Shown: piece by piece, positions 23,734 to 33,171 of the stretch
How positions within the stretch are numbered: position 1 is the first letter of the stretch
How the letters are laid out: each line of letters begins with the position of its first letter
Source of the DNA: Brachybacterium alimentarium
Lineage (GTDB): Bacteria > Actinomycetota > Actinomycetes > Actinomycetales > Dermabacteraceae
NCBI RefSeq assembly: GCF_002332425.1
Contig: NZ_NRGS01000005.1
Span: 232,760 to 284,111 of the forward strand
Direction of reading: 5' to 3'
DNA: 51,352 nucleotides
The notes under the pieces: model-generated
Databases searched by the model: none
What the model was told of the DNA's origin: nothing
Seen by the model: only the letters and a program-made list of their open reading frames with translations
Translations under genes and position numbers: made by a program

Positions 23734-26658
23734 TCAATCGGTGACGGTGATCAGCGCCCGCGCTCCGCGCTCCATCTCGACCATGGAGTGGTTGACGGCG
23801 GTGTAGGTGCCGGGCTCCTCGAAGACCATCTCCACGAAGCCACCCTGGGCAGAGGCGAGGTCCAGCACCTGGGCGCCTCCGGCGTTCTCGTTCTCCGGGG
23901 CCAGCAGGTACTCACCTTCCTTGAACACGGTGTCGAACACGGCGCCGACGACGTGGAAGGACACTCCTCGTGAGGGTCCTCCCGCCACCACCCACACGCG
24001 CACCCGCTCGCCGACCTTCGCCACGAGCGGTGCGTCCAGGTACTGCGTGGCGTGACCGTTGAAGACCGTGGCATCGGGCTGCTCCGCGGCGATCTTCGCC
24101 GAGCTCACCGGCAGCGCGCCCTCGTGCATCGTCTCCGCGGCTCCGGGGGCGCCCGGAGGGACCAGGTAGTGCTCGGACTGCACGAGCACGTATTCGCGGT
24201 CCGCTGCGGCGAGACCTGCGGGCGGCACGATCAGCGCGCCGAGCATGCCGGCGGAGACGTGCACGCTCATCGGCATCGTGGAGCAGTGGTACAGCCATGC
24301 GCCGGCATGGTCGGTGGTGATCGCGTACTCCAGGCTCTCGCCCGGAGCGATCGTGCGCATCGCCTGATCGGGGGCGACCTGGCCGGCGTGGAGGTCCAGG
24401 GAGTGTCCCATCGCGCCGTGGTTGACGAGATCCACGGTGAGGCGGGCGCCGAGCTCGGAGCGGATCACCGGCCCCACGACCGTGCCGGCATAGGTCATGG
24501 CATCCATGACCAGACCGGGGGCGATCTCGGCGGGGACATCGACCGCCTCCAGCGTGAGGCGCTGCTCGGGACCGCTGCTCTCGGGGAGGCGGGCGTCGTA
24601 CAGCGTGTGCTCCGCGCCGGGAGCCGACTGGAGGTCCAGGGGGATGCGGGCCAGCTCGTCCGCACCGGTCATGTTCGCCGCGTGGTCATGCTCCGAGCCG
24701 CGCTCACCGGTGACGACCTGCAGGGTCATGCCCATCGCGCGGTGGCCGGCGATCGAGCACCAGCCGTCCAGATCGTGCTCGATCACTCCGGCATCCACGG
24801 TCGTCGACTCCCCGGGGCGCAGCCGACCGGAGGAGACGCCCGAGGCGAGCACCAGGTCATGCACGTCCTGCTCGTCGTCATTGCTCAGCTCGATCACGAG
24901 GGAATCCCCCGCGGGCACCTCGAGCACGTCGGGGGAGAACCGCATCTCCGCCATGCTCACGGCGATCGTGGTGGTCTCGCCGGTGGGCGTGACGGACCCT
25001 GCGGGGGAGACGCCTGCTCCGTCGTCGCCGCCGGCTCTCGTTCCGAGAGAGCGGTCCAGCGAGGTGCCGAGGGCCGTGACGCCGAGCACGGAGCCGATGC
25101 CGACGAGCACACCGGACAGGGCACGACGGTTCACGGTGCGCTCTGCCGGGGACGCCGGAGGCTTCGACGAGGCTGACGAGGCTGACGAGGCTGACGTTGC
25201 TGGGGTTGCCGGGGTTGCTGGGGTCGCTGAGGGTGCCGGGGCCGCTGGCGACGCCGGAGGCGTTGAGGCGCTCGGTGCACCGATCCCCGGGGTCGGCAGC
25301 GATTCGCGGCGCAGTCGCACGCTCGCGCGCACCGCGAGCATCATCAGCACCAGGAAGCTCACCAGCACCACGAAGCCCAGCAGGGACAGCAGGATGCGGG
25401 TCCAGGAACCGACGTCGGCGATCTGCGCAGTGCCCAGGGTCAGCATCGAGAACACGCCGTCCGCGACGGTGCCGTCGGCACCGGCGAGCACGACCAGCGC
25501 CACCACCAGGTTGTAGGCGACGACGCGGGCCGTCGCGAAGCGGCTCATCATGCCGAGCGAGCCCTTCAGTGCCCGGGGCCCACCGCCCATCGTCACCGGC
25601 AGGAGGTAGCTCATCGCCCCGAGCAGCACCTGCAGCAGGAAACCGGCGACGAAGGGCGCGGTGAGCTGCTGGACGTCCGCGGCGAGCAGGGAGCTGGACA
25701 GCGGGGAGTCAGCATGACGCCACCACAGCGTCAGCAGCCCCAGCTGGGCCACGGCGAACCAGGCCACCCCGGCGGCGATCGAGAGCAGGGGGAACCGTGG
25801 GAGAGGGACCGTCCGCTCCTGCCGGGCCGACTGGATGCTGAGCCGCACCAGCGTCGTGACGACCCAGCCGAAGGACGCCGCGTAGGCGAGCAGGAAGATC
25901 ACGCCGACCATCGGCGAGCCCAGCAGCGCCCCGACGACAGCACCCAGCACGCCGATCAGCATCCCGGTCGTGCCGTGTGCGGCCCGGCGCGCCACAGGGA
26001 GATCGATGCGGGTGCGCAGCACCGTGGGCCACAGCGTCAGGAGCGTGCCGGTCACAGTGATCCCCACGAACCCCAGGACGTTGAGGATCTGGTGAGCCAG
26101 CAGCAGCCGGCCCTGCCAGGGCTCCCCGGCCTCGAAGGCGAGCAGCGACCCGAGCACGGCACCGAGCGGCAGCAGGGATGCGGCGGCGATGTAGGCCTTC
26201 ACGGTGAAGACGAATCGCGGTGCGAGCGCGGCCTTGACCTGCAGACCCAGCGCGATCGCGTACCAGACGAGCGCGGCGGAGACCATCAGCGCGCCCAGCA
26301 GCACCAGCCATGGCCAGGAGGGGAGCATGCCGGCGATGGTCACCACGATGCCCGCGGTCAGCAGGCGGATTCGCGTGACCTGTCGGGCGCGGGTCTCGTC
26401 CCCGAGACGGGTCTTCAGCAGAGCCTCGGTGAAGTGCTGACCCCACACCATGATCGAGGTGGTGATCAGACCGAGGGTCACCATGTGCACCATGAGCCAG
26501 CGCGATTGGGGGATCCAGGGGTGGACGAGGACCACCACGATCAGCGCGAGCATCCACCAGGTGACTGGTCGGGCGGCCCGGCGATGCCAGGACCGACGGC
26601 TCGGGGCGGGGCGCTCCGGACGTGCGGAGGGGGAGGGGGCGGAGGAGAGCTCAGGCAC
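23734..26658 (-). CDS. Membrane-anchored cupredoxin / NirK-like copper nitrite reductase fusion
   Basis: A 974-residue, three-part protein. Residues about 30-450 form a roughly 12-helix membrane domain. A Pro/Ala/Thr/Ser-rich linker and one more helix (about 510-528) follow. Then comes a blue-copper cupredoxin (about 560-650) with His plus WCSIAGHRAMGM as Cys, His, Met ligands. Last is a two-domain NirK-like module (about 690-974): GHSLDLHAG holds the catalytic Asp and a type 2 His, YHCSTMPMSVHVSAGM the type 1 Cys, His and Met, VSFHVVG the catalytic His, and AVNHS the last copper His. These match copper nitrite reductases (nitrite to NO), but other multicopper activity is possible. The GTG start at 26658 lies 6 nt after TAGTCT. 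Confidence 0.87.
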   Translation of the reverse strand: MPELSSAPSPSARPERPAPSRRSWHRRAARPVTWWMLALIVVVLVHPWIPQSRWLMVHMVTLGLITTSIMVWGQHFTEALLKTRLGDETRARQVTRIRLLTAGIVVTIAGMLPSWPWLVLLGALMVSAALVWYAIALGLQVKAALAPRFVFTVKAYIAAASLLPLGAVLGSLLAFEAGEPWQGRLLLAHQILNVLGFVGITVTGTLLTLWPTVLRTRIDLPVARRAAHGTTGMLIGVLGAVVGALLGSPMVGVIFLLAYAASFGWVVTTLVRLSIQSARQERTVPLPRFPLLSIAAGVAWFAVAQLGLLTLWWRHADSPLSSSLLAADVQQLTAPFVAGFLLQVLLGAMSYLLPVTMGGGPRALKGSLGMMSRFATARVVAYNLVVALVVLAGADGTVADGVFSMLTLGTAQIADVGSWTRILLSLLGFVVLVSFLVLMMLAVRASVRLRRESLPTPGIGAPSASTPPASPAAPAPSATPATPATPATSASSASSASSKPPASPAERTVNRRALSGVLVGIGSVLGVTALGTSLDRSLGTRAGGDDGAGVSPAGSVTPTGETTTIAVSMAEMRFSPDVLEVPAGDSLVIELSNDDEQDVHDLVLASGVSSGRLRPGESTTVDAGVIEHDLDGWCSIAGHRAMGMTLQVVTGERGSEHDHAANMTGADELARIPLDLQSAPGAEHTLYDARLPESSGPEQRLTLEAVDVPAEIAPGLVMDAMTYAGTVVGPVIRSELGARLTVDLVNHGAMGHSLDLHAGQVAPDQAMRTIAPGESLEYAITTDHAGAWLYHCSTMPMSVHVSAGMLGALIVPPAGLAAADREYVLVQSEHYLVPPGAPGAAETMHEGALPVSSAKIAAEQPDATVFNGHATQYLDAPLVAKVGERVRVWVVAGGPSRGVSFHVVGAVFDTVFKEGEYLLAPENENAGGAQVLDLASAQGGFVEMVFEEPGTYTAVNHSMVEMERGARALITVTD

Positions 26659-26664
26659 TTTTCC

Positions 26665-26670
26665 AGACTA
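26665..26670 (-). promoter_or_regulatory. -10 box TAGTCT, leaderless copper-oxidase start
   Basis: Minus-strand TAGTCT ends 6 nt before GTG 26658. Confidence 0.55.
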
Positions 26671-26745
26671 CGACCAGGCACGGTGCCGTGGCGGGGCGGA
26701 GGTCCCTGGACGCCGAGCGGCTGGTGCGCACCGCCCGGTCCGCCC

Positions 26746-27429
26746 TCAGTTCTCGGACGGGTGCTGCTCCGCCTCCGCCTCTGACTCTGACTCCGACTGC
26801 GCGGTCGCGCCCTTCCGGTCGCGCGCGAACTGGGCGTAGAGACCGCCGGCGAGAGCGATGAGGACGATGATCACCACCGCGATGATCACGGCGCCGAACG
26901 GGATCGGGAGCCCGGCGGCGTACAGCACGCCCCAGATCACCAGGAGGGAGACGCCGATGAGGAGCGCGTCGCGGACGGCCCGGCCGATGCGCCCGCCGAT
27001 GCCCGCCTCACGCGCCTGCTTCCCGGCGCGCTGTGCGGTGCGGCCGGCGACGGCCGCGTAGATCTTCGCGTCATCGCGGAACGACCGGGAGCTGTTCCGG
27101 GGGGCCGCCGCGTCGGGAGAGGCTGCCTCCCGTGCTCCGGGGGCCTCCTCGCGAGTGGCCGTGGGAGGGGAAGACGCCTCACGTCGGGTGTCGTCCCGTC
27201 GTGCGTCGTGTCGCGGGGCATCGCGCCGGACGTCATCGCGTGGCCCGTCGTCCGAGCGCGGCGCGGCGTCGGGGTCACGGTTGCGGAGCCCTTCATCCAG
27301 GGCGCGGCCGGCGGCTCGGGCATATCCGCTCGCCCGCGCGGTGGTGCGCTGCGCGGCATCGCGTGCTCCGGGGGCCTGCTTGCGCGCCGTGTTGCGGGCA
27401 GCCTTCGCGTACGTCTTCCAATCGGCCAT
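26746..27429 (-). CDS. Membrane protein with long charged linker
   Basis: A 227-residue hypothetical protein. The N-terminal 50 residues are basic and Ala-rich (MADWKTYAKAARNTARKQ). Residues about 50-115 are an Arg/Asp-rich disordered linker, followed by a helical segment rich in Ala, Arg and Gly (about 118-150). Two adjacent membrane helices follow (about 152-172 and 177-200), then a Ser/Glu-rich tail. No family recognised. A ribosome site (GGAG, 5 nt) precedes ATG 27429, and it follows the 100-residue membrane protein gene by 14 nt, so the two form an operon. Confidence 0.72.
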   Translation of the reverse strand: MADWKTYAKAARNTARKQAPGARDAAQRTTARASGYARAAGRALDEGLRNRDPDAAPRSDDGPRDDVRRDAPRHDARRDDTRREASSPPTATREEAPGAREAASPDAAAPRNSSRSFRDDAKIYAAVAGRTAQRAGKQAREAGIGGRIGRAVRDALLIGVSLLVIWGVLYAAGLPIPFGAVIIAVVIIVLIALAGGLYAQFARDRKGATAQSESESEAEAEQHPSEN

Positions 27430-27443
27430 GGCGTCTCCTCGAC

Positions 27444-27746
27444 TCAGCGGTCGTCGCGCGGACGACGGGTCACGGGGCGGTCCCCACGGTCGTCCTCGCG
27501 CCAGCGGATGTCCCCGCCGCCTCGCGGGGTGGCCTGCTGCGGTCGGGGGTTCCGGGCACGGCGGTCGTTGTAGTACGAGAGGCCGACGTTCAGGGCGAGC
27601 GTGATCCCGACGGACAGCGCGAAGCCCGCGAAGGTGGAGCGCACCCCCAGCAGTCGCAGCACGATGAACAGGACACCGATCGCGACGACGCTGAATCCAA
27701 GATGCTCACGCACGCGCGTGGCCAGGCTGCGGGATCGTCGACTCAT
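27444..27746 (-). CDS. Small membrane protein (DUF4229-like), first gene of a pair
   Basis: A 100-residue protein with two hydrophobic segments (about 17-35 and 38-57, including GFSVVAIGVLFIVLRLLGV and GFALSVGITLALNVGLSYY) and a basic, Pro/Arg/Asp-rich tail. It resembles small actinobacterial DUF4229-type proteins, but I would not insist on the family. TAGCAT (27753-27758) 6 nt before ATG 27746 gives a leaderless start. Confidence 0.7.
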   Translation of the reverse strand: MSRRSRSLATRVREHLGFSVVAIGVLFIVLRLLGVRSTFAGFALSVGITLALNVGLSYYNDRRARNPRPQQATPRGGGDIRWREDDRGDRPVTRRPRDDR

Positions 27747-27752
27747 CCGTCC

Positions 27753-27758
27753 ATGCTA
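27753..27758 (-). promoter_or_regulatory. -10 box TAGCAT, leaderless membrane protein start
   Basis: Minus-strand TAGCAT ends 6 nt before ATG 27746. Confidence 0.5.
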
Positions 27759-27861
27759 TCCGTGCGAGCTGAACGGGGCGTGGGATGGCCCACGTCCGGT
27801 CCCGGGACGTGAGACTGGGCGCACCCTGGCCGCCGTGTGCCATGACCTGTTCAGGAAGGGA

Positions 27862-27867
27862 TACGCT
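27862..27867 (+). promoter_or_regulatory. Candidate -10 box for sucCD
   Basis: TACGCT in the context GGATACGCTGAGAG is the best -10-like hexamer upstream of sucC. It would give a leader of about 70 nt. No convincing -35 is seen. Confidence 0.35.
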
Positions 27868-27943
27868 GAGAGCGTTCCCAGGGGTGGCATCGTGGCCGCG
27901 ACGGCCAGCCGCCCTCTGCCGATACCGAGAGGAATGCAACCCC

Positions 27944-29113
27944 GTGGACCTGTATGAATACCAGGCCCGCGATCTCTTCGAGAAGCACGGTGTTCCCGTG
28001 CTCGGAGGAGTAGTCGCGGAGGATCCTGCCACTGCCAAGGCCGGTGCCGAGAAGCTCGGCACCCCGGTCGTCGTCGTCAAGGCCCAGGTGAAGACCGGTG
28101 GCCGCGGCAAGGCCGGTGGCGTGAAGGTCGCCAAGTCCTCCGAGGAGGCGGAGCAGAAGGCCTCCGAGATCCTCGGTATGGACATCAAGGGGCACACCGT
28201 GCACCGCGTGATGGTCGCCGCCGGTGCCGACATCGCCGAGGAGTACTACTTCTCGCTGCTGCTGGACCGGGCCAACCGCAACTACCTCGCCATGTGCTCC
28301 GTCGAGGGGGGCATGGAGATCGAGCAGCTCGCCGTCGAGCGGCCCGAGGCCCTCGCCCGTGTGGCCGTCGATCCCAACGTCGGCATCGACGAGGCCAAGG
28401 CCAAGGAGATCGTGGAGGCGGCGAAGTTCGACGCCGAGACCGGCGCGAAGGTCGCCCCCGTGCTCCAGAAGCTGTGGGACGTTTACCGCGAGGAGGACGC
28501 CTCGCTGGTCGAGGTCAACCCGCTGGTGAAGACCGGCTCCGGCGAGATCATCGCGCTCGACGGCAAGGTCACCCTCGACGAGAACGCGGGCTTCCGCCAC
28601 GAGGACCACGCAGCCCTCGTGGACACCGCCTCCGAGGACCCGCTGGAGACCAAGGCCAAGGCCCTGGACCTCAACTACGTGAAGCTCGACGGCGAGGTCG
28701 GCATCATCGGCAACGGTGCAGGCCTGGTCATGTCCACGCTCGACGTGGTCGCCTACGCGGGGGAGTCCCACGGCGTGAAGCCGGCGAACTTCCTGGACAT
28801 CGGCGGTGGCGCCTCGGCAGAGGTGATGGCCAACGGTCTCGACGTGATCCTCGGTGACGAGCAGGTCAGCGCAGTGTTCGTGAACGTCTTCGGCGGCATC
28901 ACCGCGTGCGACGCGGTCGCCAACGGCATCGTCGGCGCCCTGAAGAAGCTCGGCGACGCCGCCACGAAGCCCCTCGTGGTGCGCCTCGACGGCAACAACG
29001 TCGAGGAGGGTCGCCAGATCCTCGCCGATTTCGCCCACCCTCTCGTCACCCAGGCCGACACCATGGACGGCGGCGCCGCGAAGGTTGCCGAGCTCGCCGC
29101 CGCAGGAAAGTGA
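27944..29113 (+). CDS. sucC: Succinyl-CoA synthetase, beta subunit (ADP-forming type)
   Basis: A 389-residue TCA-cycle subunit, the nucleotide- and succinate-binding partner of Suc[20 protein letters not shown] at the N-terminus, [18 protein letters not shown] of the ATP-grasp fold, [10 protein letters not shown], and the [12 protein letters not shown] and [10 protein letters not shown] blocks are diagnostic. GTG 27944 is set by family alignment; an AGAGGA ribosome site lies 11 nt away. sucD follows after 12 nt. Confidence 0.98.
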   Translation: MDLYEYQARDLFEKHGVPVLGGVVAEDPATAKAGAEKLGTPVVVVKAQVKTGGRGKAGGVKVAKSSEEAEQKASEILGMDIKGHTVHRVMVAAGADIAEEYYFSLLLDRANRNYLAMCSVEGGMEIEQLAVERPEALARVAVDPNVGIDEAKAKEIVEAAKFDAETGAKVAPVLQKLWDVYREEDASLVEVNPLVKTGSGEIIALDGKVTLDENAGFRHEDHAALVDTASEDPLETKAKALDLNYVKLDGEVGIIGNGAGLVMSTLDVVAYAGESHGVKPANFLDIGGGASAEVMANGLDVILGDEQVSAVFVNVFGGITACDAVANGIVGALKKLGDAATKPLVVRLDGNNVEEGRQILADFAHPLVTQADTMDGGAAKVAELAAAGK

Positions 29114-29125
29114 GCAGGACCCGAC

Positions 29126-30016
29126 ATGTCTATCTTTCTCGATGAGAACAGCAAGGTCATCGTCCAGGGCATGACGGGCTCGGAGGGCATGAAGCACTCC
29201 CAGCGCATGCTCGACTCCGGCACGAACATCGTCGGTGGCGTCAACCCCCGCAAGGCGGGCCAGTCCGTCGCCTTCGAGGGCGGCACCGAGGTGCCCGTCT
29301 TCGGCTCCGTCGCCGAGGCCATCGAGGCCACCGGCGCGAACGTCTCGGTGGTCTTCGTGCCGCCGAAGTTCGCCAAGGACGCCGCGCTCGAGGCCATCGA
29401 CGCGGCGATCGAGCTCCTGGTGATCATCACCGAGGGCATCCCGGTCAAGGACTCCGCCGAGTTCTTCAACTACGCCCAGGGCAAGGGCACCACCCGCATC
29501 ATCGGGCCGAACTGCCCCGGCGTGATCACCCCGGGCGTCTCGAACGCGGGCATCACCCCGTCGAACATCACCGGCACCGGCAAGCTGGGTCTGGTCTCCA
29601 AGTCCGGCACGCTGACGTACCAGATGATGTACGAGCTGGCCGACATCGGCTTCACCACCGCCATCGGCATCGGCGGCGACCCGGTCATCGGCACCACCCA
29701 CATCGATGCCCTCGCGGCGTTCGAGGCGGATCCCGAGACCGTCGGCGTCGTGATGATCGGCGAGATCGGCGGCGACGCCGAGGAGCGCGCCGCGGCGTAC
29801 ATCAAGGACAACATGACGAAGCCCGTCGTCGGCTACGTCGCGGGCTTCACCGCCCCCGAGGGCAAGACCATGGGCCACGCCGGCGCCATCGTCTCCGGCT
29901 CCGCGGGCACCGCCCAGGCGAAGAAGGAGGCCCTCGAGGCCGCCGGGGTCAAGGTCGGCAAGACCCCGACCGAGACCGCTGACCTGATGCGCGAGATCGT
30001 CAAGGGCCTGGCCTGA
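29126..30016 (+). CDS. sucD: Succinyl-CoA synthetase, alpha subunit
   Basis: A 296-residue CoA-binding subunit carrying the phosphohistidine intermediate. [32 protein letters not shown] and [11 protein letters not shown] are family blocks. The active-site His251 sits in [12 protein letters not shown]. It forms an operon with sucC and is closed by a 16-bp hairpin 47 nt after the stop. Confidence 0.98.
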   Translation: MSIFLDENSKVIVQGMTGSEGMKHSQRMLDSGTNIVGGVNPRKAGQSVAFEGGTEVPVFGSVAEAIEATGANVSVVFVPPKFAKDAALEAIDAAIELLVIITEGIPVKDSAEFFNYAQGKGTTRIIGPNCPGVITPGVSNAGITPSNITGTGKLGLVSKSGTLTYQMMYELADIGFTTAIGIGGDPVIGTTHIDALAAFEADPETVGVVMIGEIGGDAEERAAAYIKDNMTKPVVGYVAGFTAPEGKTMGHAGAIVSGSAGTAQAKKEALEAAGVKVGKTPTETADLMREIVKGLA

Positions 30017-30063
30017 GCGGTCACGCTCGACGTCGGATCAGCTGAGGCCGAGCAGCCCGACGA

Positions 30064-30101
30064 GCAGTGCCCCGGATCCCTCCACGGATCCGGGGCACTG
30101 C
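30064..30101 (+). terminator. Hairpin terminating sucCD
   Basis: A perfect 16-bp stem (30064-30079 with 30086-30101) and a 6-nt loop lie downstream of sucD. No U-tract. Confidence 0.85.
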
Positions 30102-30256
30102 CGTGTCCGGCCTCCCTCCAGAAGCATCCGTCCCACGGGGATCTCTCGGGGAGGGACCACCGTGGGAGGACGGGCTGCACGTGATCGGGACGCATCCTGC
30201 GGCGACCGACCGGGCTCGTTGCCGCGATCTCGGAGCGGAACGTCCGTGTCTCGGAC

Positions 30257-30262
30257 TAAGCT
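30257..30262 (+). promoter_or_regulatory. Candidate -10 box for dtxR
   Basis: TAAGCT in GGACTAAGCTGTCC would place transcription near 30269 and give a leader of about 32 nt carrying the AGGAGG ribosome site. It sits inside a short inverted repeat (GGAC-taagct-GTCC). Confidence 0.4.
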
Positions 30263-30300
30263 GTCCCGAGCTGCCATATGCCTACTGAGGAGGGGACCCC

Positions 30301-31020
30301 GTGAGCGGAGATCTCATCGACACCACCGAGATGTACCTGAAGACGGTGTTCGAGCTCCATGAGGCGGGGGTCGCACCGATGCGCGCCCGGATCGCGGAGC
30401 GGCTGGGGCATTCGGGCCCGACGGTCTCCCAGACCGTCGCCCGCATGGAGCGCGACGGTCTTCTGCACCTCGATGATCAGCGCCGTATCCGACTGACCCA
30501 GCAGGGCACCGACGTCGCGGTCGACGTGATGCGCAAGCATCGCCTGGCCGAGCGCCACCTGCTCGATGTGATCGGGCTGGACTACGCCCTGGTCCACGAG
30601 GAGGCGTGCCGCTGGGAGCACGTGATGAGCCTCGAGGTGGAGCGACGCCTCGCGGAGAAGCTCCAGCCGCCCTACGTCGATCCCTATGGGAACCCGATCC
30701 CGGGCCTGTCGGCGCTCGGCATCAGCGAGACGGGCACCACCGAGGACGGTAAAGACTCTGCTTCGGCGACCCGAGAGCTGATCGACGCCGTCGAGGACGG
30801 CCAGACGGTCGAGGTCTGCCTGCGCAGGATCGGCGAGCGGGTTCAGAGCGACGTCGAACTGCTTGGAGAACTTGCACGTCAGGGCATTGTTCCTGGCGCC
30901 GACGTGCAGGCCGAGAGGCTTGCCGGGACGGTGGTCCTGCGCGGCCCCGTCGGCGGAGAGGTCGCGGTCTCCGAGGTCGTCGCCGGCCAACTCCATGTGA
31001 CGCCGACGGTCGCTGGGTAA
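30301..31020 (+). CDS. ideR: Iron-dependent repressor, DtxR/IdeR family
   Basis: A 239-residue Fe(II)-activated repressor of iron uptake. DTTEMYLKTVFELHEAG, MRARIAERLGHSGPTVSQTV, MERDGLLHL and VMRKHRLAERHLLDVIGL follow IdeR closely. Metal residues are in register with IdeR plus one: Met11, Cys103, Glu106 and His107 at one site, His80, Glu84 and His99 at the other, so it should respond to iron, not only manganese. A C-terminal SH3-like domain (about 160-235) is present. GTG 30301 has an AGGAGG site. It stands alone after the sucCD terminator. Confidence 0.95.
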   Translation: MSGDLIDTTEMYLKTVFELHEAGVAPMRARIAERLGHSGPTVSQTVARMERDGLLHLDDQRRIRLTQQGTDVAVDVMRKHRLAERHLLDVIGLDYALVHEEACRWEHVMSLEVERRLAEKLQPPYVDPYGNPIPGLSALGISETGTTEDGKDSASATRELIDAVEDGQTVEVCLRRIGERVQSDVELLGELARQGIVPGADVQAERLAGTVVLRGPVGGEVAVSEVVAGQLHVTPTVAG

Positions 31021-31082
31021 AGGCTCCGTCAAACTCTTCCCCAGACCTTTCTGTCAGGGCGACGAGGCGAGGTCCCACCCCC

Positions 31083-31210
31083 TAAGGTCGTACACGTGCC
31101 GAGGCGTCCGAGCCGCGGCATTCCGTCTGGAGAGCCCCACCGCGCACCGGATACGGAGTAGGGAAGAGCTGCGAAGCGCGGGGCTGATGCCTGGGGCTGG
31201 GAGCCGAAAC
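31083..31210 (+). promoter_or_regulatory. Promoter and about 115-nt leader of the NlpC/P60 gene
   Basis: TAAGGT at 31083-31088 is a plausible -10, giving a GC-rich leader from about 31095 to 31210. Actinobacterial NlpC/P60 and Rpf genes often carry a c-di-AMP (ydaO) riboswitch. I looked for its conserved blocks and did not find them, so the leader is unexplained. Confidence 0.35.
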
Positions 31211-32152
31211 GTGTCGAAGACTGCGAACAACACTCACCGCCGCGCCATGCGCACGGTGACGCCTGCCGTCCGCGCCGGGCGCGCCTCCGCCGGAGCCGCC
31301 ATGGCCGCCGCGATGCTCTTCGGCGGTGCCGCTGCGGCGACCGCCGAGCCGCAGGCCGACGCACCCCAGGCCGAAGGCGCGCCGCAGGCCGCCTCCGCCG
31401 TGATTCCCGCTGTCGCCGCCCCGGCCACCACGCTTACCTCGATCCCTGCTCAGGGGAAGGCATCGTCCACGGCGAAGGAAGAGACTCCGCAGCTGACCCC
31501 TGCGGCCGGAACGCTCTCCGTCAAGGTCGGGCCCACGGAAGAGGAGATCGCCGCGGCCGCGGCCGAGCGTGCTGCCGAGCAGGAAGCCGCTGAGAGGGCC
31601 GCCGCGGAAGAGGCTGAGAACAGCGCCGACGAGCAGGACCAGGCCGACGACCAGGACCAGGCCGAGGACACCACCGAGACCCGCGACGAGGACGACTCCG
31701 CGAATCGCTCGAACGAGCGCTCCAGCCGCGACGACTCCTCGAACAGCTCCTCCTCTGACAACAGCTCGTCCGAGGAGAAGAAGGAAGAGAAGTCCAGCCC
31801 GGCGCCGTCCGCCGGCAAGGGCAGCTCGATCCTCGCCACCGCCCGCAGCGGCATCGGCACCCCCTACGTCTACGGCGGCACCTCGACCTCCGGCTGGGAC
31901 TGCTCCGGCTTCGTCCAGTGGGTCTACGCACAGCACGGCATCAACCTGCCGCGCGGTGCGGCCGACCAGGCCGCCGCCGGCACGGTCATCCCGCGCTCCG
32001 AGGCGCAGCCGGGCGACCTGGTCTACAAGCCGGGCCACATCGGCATCTACGTCGGAGGCAACACCTTCGTCGACGCGGGCAACTCCCGCGTGGACACCTC
32101 CGAGCGCAACATCTACTCCGGCAGCTGGACCTTCATCCGCGTCGGAAGCTGA
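31211..32152 (+). CDS. Secreted NlpC/P60 peptidoglycan endopeptidase
   Basis: A 313-residue secreted cell-wall hydrolase. The N-terminus has basic residues then a hydrophobic segment ending near ATAEP, a signal peptide. Residues about 100-200 are a Glu/Ala-rich probable coiled coil followed by an Asp/Ser/Glu-rich disordered linker. The NlpC/P60 domain (about 202-313) has catalytic Cys231 in GWDCSGFVQW and His276 in PGHIGIYVG. GTG 31211 is preceded by GGGAG; an in-frame ATG eight codons upstream lacks a better site. Likely acts on stem peptides during growth or division. Confidence 0.93.
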   Translation: MSKTANNTHRRAMRTVTPAVRAGRASAGAAMAAAMLFGGAAAATAEPQADAPQAEGAPQAASAVIPAVAAPATTLTSIPAQGKASSTAKEETPQLTPAAGTLSVKVGPTEEEIAAAAAERAAEQEAAERAAAEEAENSADEQDQADDQDQAEDTTETRDEDDSANRSNERSSRDDSSNSSSSDNSSSEEKKEEKSSPAPSAGKGSSILATARSGIGTPYVYGGTSTSGWDCSGFVQWVYAQHGINLPRGAADQAAAGTVIPRSEAQPGDLVYKPGHIGIYVGGNTFVDAGNSRVDTSERNIYSGSWTFIRVGS

Positions 32153-32187
32153 TTCCCCCTCGGGCGTCCAGCCCTGGACCCCGCTGA

Positions 32188-32219
32188 CGGCCCCGTCTCA
32201 CCTCGGTGAGACGGGGCCG
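32188..32219 (+). terminator. Hairpin after the NlpC/P60 gene
   Basis: A perfect 14-bp stem (32188-32201 with 32206-32219) and a CTCG loop lie 35 nt after the stop. Confidence 0.85.
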
Positions 32220-32334
32220 CTCCCGTTCCCGGTGCATTCCTGGGCCGGGCGCTGCCGCCGTGCCCGGACCGCAGAGAGCTCCCCACCGGTCGCGGCCCGG
32301 GCCCACGCCCGCCGACGCACCCAGGGCCGGCCGG

Positions 32335-32340
32335 TACCGT
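32335..32340 (+). promoter_or_regulatory. -10 box TACCGT, leaderless membrane protein start
   Basis: TACCGT ends 6 nt before GTG 32347. Confidence 0.55.
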
Positions 32341-32346
32341 ATCCGG

Positions 32347-33171
32347 GTGACCACCGCTCGTGACTTCTTCGCCGTCCTGCTGCTGATCGCCGCCATGATC
32401 CTGGGGGCGCTCTGGCTGCCTGCCGTCTGGTTCAGCGACCACGTCGTCGACGAGGACGGCTTCCTCGAGATCACGCAGCCGCTCGCGGACGACCCCGAGC
32501 TGCAGCGCACCCTCACCGACAGCGCGGTGGAGGAGATCCTCGAGGGCGGGAACGTGCCCGGCTGGCTGGCAGAACGCATCACCCCGGTGCTGCAGGAACA
32601 GAGCAACCGCCTCACCGACACCGACGGCTACGGGACGCTCTGGGACGTGGCGATGGTCGAGCTGCACGGCGCACTGTTCACGCCCGGCGCCTCGGACCTC
32701 GATGTGGACCTGGCGCCGGTGATCGATTCCGTGCTCACCGGGGTCGAGGACAACGTGCCGCTGGTGGAGATCCCGCGGCCCGACAGCGCGACCATCACAT
32801 TGGCCCGGATCCCGGACGTGCCGCTGCTGACCCATGCCACGGCACTGACGCCCTGGGCGCCGCGTCTCGGACCGATCGCGCTGGTCCTCGCGGTGCTGGC
32901 CCTGGTGATCGCGGCGCACCGCCGCACGATGGTCACCCTCGCCGGCATCGGGGCGATCTGCGCCGGGTTCGCGGCCCTGACGCTCTCGCGCTCGATCGAC
33001 ACGGTCGTGCCCGACAAGGTCGACCAGGCGACCTTCCTGGGGCCGATCGTGCAGGTCTTCGAGGAGCAGTTCCGAGCTGATCTCCTGCCCCAGAGCGTGA
33101 TCATGCTGGGAGCGGGGGCACTCGTCGCGGCGACCGGCCTGGTGCTGGTGGGGCTCCGCCGCAGGAGCTGA
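32347..33171 (+). CDS. Membrane protein with extracytoplasmic domain
   Basis: A 274-residue hypothetical protein. An N-terminal helix (about 8-27: FAVLLLIAAMILGALWLPAV) is followed by an extracytoplasmic region of about 140 residues (30-170) containing the ordered ITQPLADDPELQRTLTDSAV helix. Three more helices close it (about 178-196, 200-220, 245-268). Similar layouts occur in actinobacterial membrane proteins of unknown function near cell-wall genes. GTG 32347 is fixed by the -10 box; the upstream extension is arginine/proline-rich and overlaps a terminator. Confidence 0.75.
   Translation: MTTARDFFAVLLLIAAMILGALWLPAVWFSDHVVDEDGFLEITQPLADDPELQRTLTDSAVEEILEGGNVPGWLAERITPVLQEQSNRLTDTDGYGTLWDVAMVELHGALFTPGASDLDVDLAPVIDSVLTGVEDNVPLVEIPRPDSATITLARIPDVPLLTHATALTPWAPRLGPIALVLAVLALVIAAHRRTMVTLAGIGAICAGFAALTLSRSIDTVVPDKVDQATFLGPIVQVFEEQFRADLLPQSVIMLGAGALVAATGLVLVGLRRRS

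Noticed and set aside
31095..31210. c-di-AMP (ydaO) riboswitch upstream of the NlpC/P60 gene
   Set aside because: Conserved blocks of the motif could not be found in the leader.
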